In this document: one piece after another, positions 1 to 5,036 of the stretch | How positions within the stretch are numbered: position 1 is the first letter of the stretch | Layout: every line of letters begins with the position of its first letter | DNA from: CAYTZO01 sp964442525 | GTDB lineage: Bacteria; Patescibacteriota; Microgenomatia; UBA10105; UBA927 | Length of the DNA stretch: 15,270 bases | Reading direction: 5' to 3' | NCBI GenBank assembly: GCA_964442525.1 | Contig: CAYTZO010000019.1 | Location: 1 to 15,270 of the forward strand | The notes under the pieces: generated by a model | Databases searched by the model: none | The model's input: the letters and a program-made list of their open reading frames with translations, nothing else | Told to the model about the DNA's origin: nothing | Position numbers and translations under genes: made by a program

Positions 1-906
1 CCCCACGCGGCGGAAGCCGGGGTCGAGGATGTTTTTCTTGTGACCGGGGCTATTCATGAAGCCTTCGTGTGCGGCATCAACGTTCGGTGCATACGCGATG
101 TTTTCTCCGGCATACGTGTAGGTAACGCCTCCGTCGGCGAGTCTGGCGGCAAGATCCTTGCCGTCCGGCGTCACATGGGAAAAATACCTTCGACGGAACA
201 TATCCATGCTGTGGCTGCGGGCAACCGAGGTAAGTTTTGCATCGAGAGTAAGCGGACCGACTCCTGCTTTTGCCCTTTCGCTGTTAACCAAGGAAAGCAT
301 TTTCGCTTCGGCTGCCTCGTCGATCGTGAGATCAGACTGCGTAGGACTGATGTTGAGCGAGATGCTTTCTGTCGAGTTCGGCGATACCGTAAAAAATTTC
401 TGAGCAACGCTGGTTGCCTGATCAATGGCCGACTGCACACCGCCGAATCGTTGGCTGTAGCGGATAAGCTCTCTGCCTATTTTCGAATCACGGATATCGG
501 TTTTGATCGTACCGCGAAGAGGAAGCGCGAGGATCACAAGAAGGATGAACGCGATGATAACGAGCCCGTCAACCAAAGACACGACGGCCCCGAGCCACTG
601 GTTGGTCTTGGAGAGAAGAAACTTTTTCGGCAGACGGCTCACGATACGTTCTCCGATCTCTGTAAGCACTATTCCGGTAATCATGGCAACAACTATGTAG
701 CCCAGGACCGTCGACCAGACGGCGGCAATCCCAAATTTATCCGTGAGGAACGCACCGACGGCGGCGTTGTAGCGAATGGCAAACCACAGAGAGCCGAGGA
801 AAGAGAAGAGGTTGACGAAAAGAAGCGCAAGCCCTGATTCCCAACCGGTCACAAAATAGTAAATAGATACCCCAATAATCACCCAGTCTACCCAGTTAAG
901 CTGCAT
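1..906 (-). CDS. CvpA-like membrane domain fused to a CAP/SCP (YkwD-like) domain, 3' end cut by window edge
   Basis: Reading the minus strand from the ATG at 906-904 gives 302 codons open to position 1, so the C-terminus lies outside the window. Residues 1-130 are hydrophobic, with about four membrane segments (roughly 5-20, 25-45, 60-82, 108-130) in a CvpA/colicin-V-production-like arrangement. A linker of about 65 residues follows. Residues from about 196 form a CAP/SCP domain: LVNSERAKAG at 206-215, His232 in the SHSMDM segment, GENIA at 267-271 and SPGHKKNIL at 286-294, which carry the usual CAP cavity His and Glu residues. The CAP part is predicted to face outside the membrane. CAP domains of this bacterial type are linked to cell-surface or wall functions, but the activity is unknown. 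No Shine-Dalgarno precedes the ATG; a -10-like TACAAT ends 6 nt upstream, suggesting a leaderless mRNA. Domain assignment is strong, function weak. Confidence 0.88.
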   Translation of the reverse strand, partial: MQLNWVDWVIIGVSIYYFVTGWESGLALLFVNLFSFLGSLWFAIRYNAAVGAFLTDKFGIAAVWSTVLGYIVVAMITGIVLTEIGERIVSRLPKKFLLSKTNQWLGAVVSLVDGLVIIAFILLVILALPLRGTIKTDIRDSKIGRELIRYSQRFGGVQSAIDQATSVAQKFFTVSPNSTESISLNISPTQSDLTIDEAAEAKMLSLVNSERAKAGVGPLTLDAKLTSVARSHSMDMFRRRYFSHVTPDGKDLAARLADGGVTYTYAGENIAYAPNVDAAHEGFMNSPGHKKNILDPGFRRVG

Positions 907-909
907 ACG

Positions 910-935
910 ACAATTGTAATGTATACTACAATTGT
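910..935. promoter_or_regulatory. Divergent promoter with two ACAATTGT palindromes
   Basis: The spacer between the CvpA-CAP gene (-) and the thioredoxin gene (+) holds two identical 8-bp palindromes, ACAATTGT at 910-917 and 928-935, 18 bp apart. Between them is GTATAC at 921-926. On the plus strand TATACT (922-927) can serve as a -10; on the minus strand TACAAT (918-913) ends 6 nt before the ATG at 906. No convincing -35 is seen for either direction. The repeated palindromes could be operator half-sites or may only reflect overlapping -10 elements. Confidence 0.5.
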
Positions 936-968
936 ATGCTACTTCTGGCCTTCAAAAAAATCGCATGA
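936..968 (+). other. Possible 10-codon leader ORF overlapping the thioredoxin start
   Basis: An ATG at 936-938 lies 8 nt after the -10-like TATACT at 922-927. It opens a frame encoding MLLLAFKKIA, and its TGA (966-968) overlaps the ATG of the downstream gene (965-967) as ATGA. This arrangement would allow translational coupling. The frame contains a run of seven A residues (954-960). One added A, or slippage there, would join it to the main frame, so it could equally be the true gene start disrupted by an indel. Chance is also possible for such a short frame. Confidence 0.25.
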
Positions 969-1873
969 CTATTTTTCACACAAGGGCACCTGAGTTTATA
1001 GCCGGCGGAGAGTGGTTTAACCTGCCTGCGCAGGCAGACAGTCAATCATTAACAATGAACGGACTTCGCGGCAAAGTCGTCCTCGTCGATTTTTGGACGT
1101 ATACCTGCATCAACTGCATCCGGACGCTCCCCTACATCAAAAGCTGGTGGGGAAAATACAAAGACAAGGGTTTAGTTATTGTTGGTGTGCACACGCCGGA
1201 GTTTGAGTTTGAAAAATATGCAGGTAATGTCGCCAAAGCGATTAAGGATTTTGGCATAATGTATCCCGTGATGCAGGACAATGACTATGCCACCTGGCAT
1301 GCGTATGCCAATCACTACTGGCCGGCAAAATATCTGGTCAATAAAGACGGAAAAATCGTCTATACCCACTTTGGCGAAGGAGACTATGATGAAACCGAGA
1401 AAAAGATTCAACAGGAGCTTGATATTTCTATGCCGATCAGCAATCCAACCTATGATATTTTTTCCCGGACACCGGAAACGTATCTTGGCAACTGGAGAAT
1501 CGCAGGCCTTGCTTCACCGGAGAAGATTACGCAGGATAAGTCTCAACTGTTCACGCTTCCCAAAACGCTCGGGAGTAATACGTTTGCCCTCGGCGGCGCT
1601 TGGACCATCGGCTATCAGCGCGCGATGCCGACAGCCGGAGCCGAACTCGAGTTTAACTTCAACGCCAAAAATGTGTACCTCGTCATGCGTCCGACTAACG
1701 CGGGCATAAGCGGAAACGTGAGGGTTTCTCTCGATGGAAAAGATGTGAAGATGATCGTGGTCGATACCGACAAACTCTATACGCTTATTGAATCAGATGT
1801 GCCCGGTGCACACCTTCTGAAACTTAATTTCCTCGACGGAAACGTCGAGCTCTATGCCTTCACCTTCGGGTGA
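965..1873 (+). CDS. Thioredoxin-fold protein resembling the DipZ C-terminal half (TlpA-like plus CBM-like domain)
   Basis: Starting at ATG 965 the protein has 302 residues; an in-frame TTG at 932 would add 11. Residues about 8-150 form a TlpA/redoxin-type thioredoxin domain with FWTYTCINC at 43-51, giving redox Cys48 and Cys51. The VIVGVHTPEFEFE segment (71-83) and Pro120 at the cis-proline position follow. Residues about 165-302, beginning TPETYLG (169-175), match the carbohydrate-binding-module-like domain that follows thioredoxin in Mycobacterium DipZ. The DipZ/CcdA membrane half is absent here, and I see no signal peptide or TM helix, so the protein looks cytoplasmic as called. Its role is probably thiol-disulfide exchange; the electron donor is unknown. 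Its end overlaps the convergent dehydrogenase gene by 14 bp. A palindrome-encoded insertion lies at residues 20-25. Confidence 0.85.
   Translation: MTIFHTRAPEFIAGGEWFNLPAQADSQSLTMNGLRGKVVLVDFWTYTCINCIRTLPYIKSWWGKYKDKGLVIVGVHTPEFEFEKYAGNVAKAIKDFGIMYPVMQDNDYATWHAYANHYWPAKYLVNKDGKIVYTHFGEGDYDETEKKIQQELDISMPISNPTYDIFSRTPETYLGNWRIAGLASPEKITQDKSQLFTLPKTLGSNTFALGGAWTIGYQRAMPTAGAELEFNFNAKNVYLVMRPTNAGISGNVRVSLDGKDVKMIVVDTDKLYTLIESDVPGAHLLKLNFLDGNVELYAFTFG
1022..1037. repeat. 16-bp perfect palindrome inside the thioredoxin gene
   Basis: CTGCCTGC followed directly by GCAGGCAG is a perfect 8+8 palindrome in codon phase, encoding Leu-Pro-Ala-Gln-Ala and the first base of Asp (residues 20-25). It falls in a loop between the EWFN segment and the SLTMNGLRGKVV segment. 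Remembered DipZ-type homologues have only one or two residues at this point. It resembles an interspersed palindromic element tolerated in a coding sequence. Only one copy occurs in the window; half of it (GCAGGCAGACC) recurs near 12842 inside mltG, probably by chance. Confidence 0.55.
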
Positions 1874-3014
1874 CGCGATAGATTACTCCGGCTTTATCAT
1901 CCGAGATAAATAGGTTTCCTTTTTGATCAAATAAGAGATCAACCGGTCGCCCAAGCACCTCATTGTTTGTAAGCCAGCCGGTAATAAAATCCTCGACTCC
2001 TGAATAATTTCCTTTCTCATCAAGTTTTAAACGAACAATTTTATACCCGGTGGGAACTGAACGGTTCCATGACCCATGAAAGGCAACCAATAAACTGTTT
2101 TTATATGCTTTTGGCCACGTCTCTGGAGCAAACGCCAGCCCTAGAGGGGCCGAATGCGCCTGAAGGTCGACAAACGACGGCTCTGTCGTTTTACAAAAAT
2201 CAGCCGCTTTTTGCGAGGCGTCAAACGTCTTATCCCACACCTGTTTGCCGTAGCAGTACGGCCAGCCGTAGTTTTTGCCTTCTTTGATGATACTGATGGT
2301 ATCCGGCGGAAGGTCATCTCCCAATAAATCCCGTCCCATATCCGTCGCGTACATATCGTTTCCTTTCCAAATAAAAAATACCGCATTACGGAGGCCCTTC
2401 GCAAACGGCCGCAGCGACCTCCCGTCCCACACCTGGATACTCGCACGGCGCGCATCAGCCTCCGCACAAACGTTGCAGGATGAACCGATGGAAACGTAGA
2501 GTCTGCCGTCAGGCCCAAATCCGATTGTTCGCGTAAATTCTCTGCCCCCGCCCGGTAAATCAAAAAGTTTTTTTCTGTTTTTCGCAGTGCCGTCGTAATC
2601 GTACACGGCAACCGCATCGGTTTCTGCGATATAAAGCTTTCCGTCCTTAAATGCCAAGCCGTGCGGCTTGTTTAAGCCTGAAATAACGACTGATGACGAT
2701 CCATCCTCAAGAACTCTGAATACTTTTCCGGTTGTCGGACTACTCACAAGCAATTTCCCCTGCGGATCCCACTCGAGCACCCGGGCATCGGGAACGTTTC
2801 GGGCATAGATGGCGATCGCAAATCCGCTGGGAAGAGAGAGCGGCAAACCCGTTGTGTTTGTTGGACCGGAAGTGGGGCTTTCAAGAGGTGTCGTTCGGTT
2901 TTGTGCAGGCACTTTAACGGTAGATTCTGTACTCCGAAGATTTTGACCCCAAAATCGCCAAACAAATATCCCTACAAATCCAACCAATAAAATCAATAAA
3001 ATTCTCTCCCTCAT
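1860..3014 (-). CDS. Membrane-anchored PQQ-dependent sugar/sorbosone dehydrogenase-like beta-propeller
   Basis: The 384-residue protein starts with a hydrophobic segment (residues about 4-22) after MRER. A Pro/Thr-rich linker (about 29-58) follows, and then a beta-propeller of the soluble glucose/L-sorbosone dehydrogenase family. Family marks are NKPHGLAF with His118 (candidate catalytic base), YVSIGSSCNVC with Cys180/Cys183, GLRN with Arg209-Asn210, GDDLPPDTI (232-240), GKNYGWPYCYG (246-256) and AFHGSWNR (311-318). Members oxidise sugars or aldoses with PQQ, but many homologues have no proven substrate. No PQQ biosynthesis gene is in the window, so cofactor supply would have to come from outside or the activity may differ. 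It should act outside the membrane. The TGA stop lies inside the convergent thioredoxin gene (14-bp overlap). Confidence 0.88.
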   Translation of the reverse strand: MRERILLILLVGFVGIFVWRFWGQNLRSTESTVKVPAQNRTTPLESPTSGPTNTTGLPLSLPSGFAIAIYARNVPDARVLEWDPQGKLLVSSPTTGKVFRVLEDGSSSVVISGLNKPHGLAFKDGKLYIAETDAVAVYDYDGTAKNRKKLFDLPGGGREFTRTIGFGPDGRLYVSIGSSCNVCAEADARRASIQVWDGRSLRPFAKGLRNAVFFIWKGNDMYATDMGRDLLGDDLPPDTISIIKEGKNYGWPYCYGKQVWDKTFDASQKAADFCKTTEPSFVDLQAHSAPLGLAFAPETWPKAYKNSLLVAFHGSWNRSVPTGYKIVRLKLDEKGNYSGVEDFITGWLTNNEVLGRPVDLLFDQKGNLFISDDKAGVIYRVTRR

Positions 3015-3045
3015 ATTAGCAAGATAATATTAGCATACTAATATT
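3013..3045 (-). promoter_or_regulatory. Operator-like repeats and -10 of the sugar dehydrogenase gene
   Basis: ATATTAGCA occurs as a direct repeat at 3013-3021 and 3027-3035. The second copy is part of a perfect inverted repeat with arms AATATTAG (3026-3033) and CTAATATT (3038-3045) around a 4-bp spacer. On the minus strand TATTAT (3029-3024) can be a -10, which would place the transcript start about 3 nt before the ATG at 3014 (leaderless or nearly so). A regulator bound to these repeats would cover the promoter. No good -35 is seen. Confidence 0.5.
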
Positions 3046-3054
3046 TATTGCTCA

Positions 3055-3080
3055 TCGATAAGCTTGTAGCGCCTTATCGA
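3055..3080 (-). repeat. Inverted repeat at the end of the pterin dehydratase gene
   Basis: TCGATAAG (3055-3062) and CTTATCGA (3073-3080) form a perfect 8-bp stem with a 10-nt loop. The TAA stop of the dehydratase gene (3076-3074) is inside the stem. No T-run follows on the minus strand, so it is not a standard intrinsic terminator; it may stabilise the 3' end or be a weak terminator. Confidence 0.35.
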
Positions 3081-3412
3081 GCTAATAACTCGATTTTTGC
3101 CGCCATGATGAAGTCATTTTCAGAGAGGCCTCCGATGGCGTGCGTCCAAAGCTCAATCGTCACCTTGTTGTAAAAAATTGAAACATCGGGATGATGGCCT
3201 TCCCCTTCTGCGATCGGGACGATTTTGTCAACAAAGGCGACCGCCTCGGGAAAGTTTTTCAGTTTGAACTGATGCCGGATTTTCTTCCCGTCAATAACGT
3301 CCCATGGAAGCGATAAGGCAGGCATATAAGCTTTTATTTTCTCTGCGTCAAGCGGCTTTTCCGTCCCTTCACACGGCACGCAATGTTTGGCTGTAAGATT
3401 TGTACGACCCAT
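3074..3412 (-). CDS. Pterin-4a-carbinolamine dehydratase (PCD/DCoH family)
   Basis: This 112-residue protein matches the PCD family in length and motifs. The enzyme dehydrates 4a-hydroxytetrahydropterin during pterin recycling; in bacteria lacking aromatic hydroxylases it has been linked to folate or molybdopterin metabolism. The diagnostic EGEGHHPDV (69-77) gives His73 and His74, and His91 in WTHAIGGL completes the usual His triad. An N-terminal CVPCEG (Cys11, Cys14) is common in bacterial members. The start at 3412 fits the family's N-terminus. A -10-like TATACT on the minus strand (3428-3423) is about 10 nt upstream, leaving only 3-4 nt of leader. It is divergent from the flavodoxin gene (24-bp gap) and lies upstream of the dehydrogenase gene on the same strand, but the operator at 3013-3045 suggests separate control. 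Confidence 0.93.
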   Translation of the reverse strand: MGRTNLTAKHCVPCEGTEKPLDAEKIKAYMPALSLPWDVIDGKKIRHQFKLKNFPEAVAFVDKIVPIAEGEGHHPDVSIFYNKVTIELWTHAIGGLSENDFIMAAKIELLAR

Positions 3413-3420
3413 TACATTTC

Positions 3421-3432
3421 ATAGTATACTAC
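3421..3432. promoter_or_regulatory. Bidirectional -10 element between dehydratase and flavodoxin genes
   Basis: AGTATACT (3423-3430) is a perfect palindrome, so TATACT is read on both strands: 3425-3430 on plus and 3428-3423 on minus. The plus copy ends exactly 6 nt before the flavodoxin ATG (3437), and the minus copy ends 10 nt before the dehydratase ATG (3412). Both mRNAs would begin at or within a few nt of the start codon. The stretch resembles 921-938 (GTATACTAC, then ATG 5-9 nt later). The -35 regions are not recognisable. Confidence 0.55.
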
Positions 3433-3436
3433 CATT

Positions 3437-3898
3437 ATGAACATCCTCGTTCTGGCAGCCTCAAACTCCGGAAGCACTTTTGCCGCGTGCGATTTGGTCA
3501 ACGCCGCTCTGACCAACGCCGGGCACACCGTGACACAAAAAAATCCGAAAGAGGTAGCCGTTAACGACCTCGGTGCCGCAGACGCGGTCATCCTCGCTTC
3601 CCCAAGCTGGGACTACAAAGACAAAGAAGGCCAGCCGCATGAAGATTTTTTCCCGCTCCTGCAATCCCTTGAGGGAAAAACACTCGAAGGCAAACCCTTT
3701 GCAATCCTGGGCTTAGGAGACATTACCTACACTCACTTCAACGGTGCCGTAGACATCTTTGAAGCACTCGTCCAGTCGCTCAGGGGGAAACTTGTCGTAC
3801 CGTCGCTTCGCATCGACCGGTTTTACCAGCAGCAAGACAGTCACGAAAAAGTTACCTCATGGGCAAACACCCTCGGCCAAGAGCTCACAAAATCTTAA
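3437..3898 (+). CDS. Flavodoxin
   Basis: The 153-residue protein has short-chain flavodoxin size and order. The FMN phosphate loop is SNSGST at residues 9-14, a variant of the usual T-x-T-G-x-T. ASPSWDYKDKEGQPHEDF (54-71) carries Trp58, the likely inner isoalloxazine-stacking residue. GLGDITYTHFNGAVD (92-106) gives Tyr98 as the second stacking residue. It carries low-potential electrons between redox enzymes in the cytoplasm; the partner is not evident here. No Shine-Dalgarno precedes the ATG, and the -10 lies 6 nt upstream. The TAA stop (3896-3898) directly abuts the stop of the convergent zinc-finger gene (3899-3901), with no gap. Identification is firm. Confidence 0.95.
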   Translation: MNILVLAASNSGSTFAACDLVNAALTNAGHTVTQKNPKEVAVNDLGAADAVILASPSWDYKDKEGQPHEDFFPLLQSLEGKTLEGKPFAILGLGDITYTHFNGAVDIFEALVQSLRGKLVVPSLRIDRFYQQQDSHEKVTSWANTLGQELTKS

Positions 3899-4114
3899 TT
3901 ACTTTTTTGCTGGGGGAAGAGGCCGAATCTCTCCGGTTTGCGGCGCCTTCGGACAAATAGCCATGTGAGCGGCCAAAAGTGCAGCGGTTTCCACTTCGTC
4001 TGCCCCGAACGCAACGGCAGTACCACATCCGTAGGGACAAAGCGACGAAGTTCTCTCTGCTTCTTTTATTGGTTTATCAGTTTGAGGAGGCTGACTGCTT
4101 TCCGGAAGTATCAC
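3899..4114 (-). CDS. Small zinc-finger-like protein, last gene of the rpoBC-rpsLG operon
   Basis: I do not recognise a named family. The frame starts with GTG (4114-4112), 3 nt after the rpsG stop, and encodes 71 residues. Cys26-x3-Cys30 and His50-x3-Cys54 look like a C2HC zinc-binding site across a short hydrophobic helix (VETAALLAAH). The N-terminal 20 residues are polar and Pro-rich, and the C-terminal tail is Pro/Lys-rich. Position and coupling to rpsG suggest co-expression with the transcription/translation genes and perhaps a nucleic-acid or ribosome-related role, but that is inference from context. There is no Shine-Dalgarno, so translation probably depends on reinitiation after rpsG. 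The GTG start is chosen because it is the first in-frame start after the rpsG stop. Confidence 0.65.
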   Translation of the reverse strand: MILPESSQPPQTDKPIKEAERTSSLCPYGCGTAVAFGADEVETAALLAAHMAICPKAPQTGEIRPLPPAKK

Positions 4115-4117
4115 AAA

Positions 4118-4591
4118 TTACCATTTGAAATGCGCAAAAGCCCTGTTTGCCTCTGCCATGCGGTGAACGCTGTCCCGCTTTTTGATCGCCTCACCGGTAT
4201 TGTTGGCCGCATCGAGGAGTTCCGCGGCCAGCTTTTCCGCAAATGTTTTATATTCTTTATTCGAGCGTTTTTTGGCGTATTCGACCATCCACCGGATCGC
4301 CAGAGCCACCCGCCGGTCTCCCCGTACTTCGTTCGGAACCTGATATGATGCGCCGCCGACTCGCCGGGGCCTGACTTCCATCTTGGGCCCCGCGTTAGCT
4401 ATGGCCGTCTCAAAAACTTTCATGGGATCCTGACCCTTGGCTTTAATAAGATCAAATGCCCGGTACACAAGCTTTTGCGTAGTGTTTTTTTTGCCTGACC
4501 GCATTATGCGATTAACAAATCTGGTAACGAGCCTATTGCCGTAGAGGGGATCTGGATCAAGAAGTTTCTTGTAGGTTTTCTTCGCTCTCAT
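4118..4591 (-). CDS. rpsG: 30S ribosomal protein S7
   Basis: S7 nucleates assembly of the 3' domain of 16S rRNA and lines the E-site exit. The start is the ATG at 4591, giving 157 residues beginning MRAKKTYKKLL, the normal S7 N-terminus and length. A longer frame reaching 4645 overlaps rpsL and adds a non-homologous extension, so it was not used. Recognised segments are DPLYGNRLVTRFVNRIMRSG near the N-terminus, GGASYQVP and RRVALAIRWMVEYAKKR in the middle, and HRMAEANRAFAHFKW at the C-terminus. It begins 4 nt after the rpsL stop with no Shine-Dalgarno, indicating coupled translation. fusA, the usual next gene in the str operon, is replaced here by a small zinc-finger-like gene. Confidence 0.98.
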   Translation of the reverse strand: MRAKKTYKKLLDPDPLYGNRLVTRFVNRIMRSGKKNTTQKLVYRAFDLIKAKGQDPMKVFETAIANAGPKMEVRPRRVGGASYQVPNEVRGDRRVALAIRWMVEYAKKRSNKEYKTFAEKLAAELLDAANNTGEAIKKRDSVHRMAEANRAFAHFKW

Positions 4592-4595
4592 AGGA

Positions 4596-5033
4596 TTAGC
4601 TTGCTGCGGCCACTGCCGGGCCGGGACCTCCGGCCTTGGTGCCATAGCGGCTGCGGCCTTTTTTGCGGCTCACTACGCCCGTCATATCGTATTTGCCGCG
4701 GACGATGTGATACTTGACTCCGGGAAGATCCGGCACCCGACCGCCTCGGACGAGGACGATCGCGTGCTCCGTGAGCTCATGACCAATGCCCCCGATATAG
4801 GCCGTCACTTCCTGTTTATTGGAAAGGCGGACACGCGCGACTTTGCGAAGAGCAGAGTTCGGCTTTTTGGGCGTCATGGTTTTCACCAGGGTAACGACCC
4901 CGCGTTTAAATGGCGCCGGGAGTTGCTTGGTCAGGCGGTCTTTAGCATTAAAGAACTTCCGAAGAGCAGTTGCTTTAACCTTTTTGCTCTTGGATCTGCG
5001 GCCTCGCCGGATAAGCTGGTTAATGGTTGGCAT
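4596..5033 (-). CDS. rpsL: 30S ribosomal protein S12
   Basis: The 145-residue protein starts MPTINQLIRRG and ends with a Gly/Ala-rich tail. S12 sits at the decoding centre. The segment TPKKPNSALRKVARVRL keeps the lysines whose mutation gives streptomycin resistance in other bacteria. GGRVPDLPGVKYHIVRG carries the Asp that RimO methylthiolates in E. coli. Between INQL and KRGV there are about 35 residues against 22 in E. coli, so the basic N-terminal arm is roughly 13 residues longer, which I recall from other Patescibacteria. The Cys pair around KRGV in E. coli (CPQKRGVC) is APFKRGVV here. The gene starts 3 nt after the rpoC stop with no Shine-Dalgarno. Confidence 0.98.
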   Translation of the reverse strand: MPTINQLIRRGRRSKSKKVKATALRKFFNAKDRLTKQLPAPFKRGVVTLVKTMTPKKPNSALRKVARVRLSNKQEVTAYIGGIGHELTEHAIVLVRGGRVPDLPGVKYHIVRGKYDMTGVVSRKKGRSRYGTKAGGPGPAVAAAS

Positions 5034-5036
5034 AGG

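Noticed and set aside
40..837. A 265-codon open frame on the plus strand
   Set aside because: It lies opposite the CvpA-CAP gene, whose minus-strand frame has clear domain motifs. The plus frame is rich in Arg/Asp/Lys without domain features.
932..964. TTG start adding 11 residues to the thioredoxin protein
   Set aside because: It lies inside the -10/palindrome region, too close to the predicted transcript start, and adds no family-conserved residues. The ATG at 965 fits the family's beginning better.
4592..4645. Longer S7 start at 4645
   Set aside because: The 18 extra residues overlap the end of rpsL and do not resemble S7; MRAKKTYKK at 4591 is the normal start.
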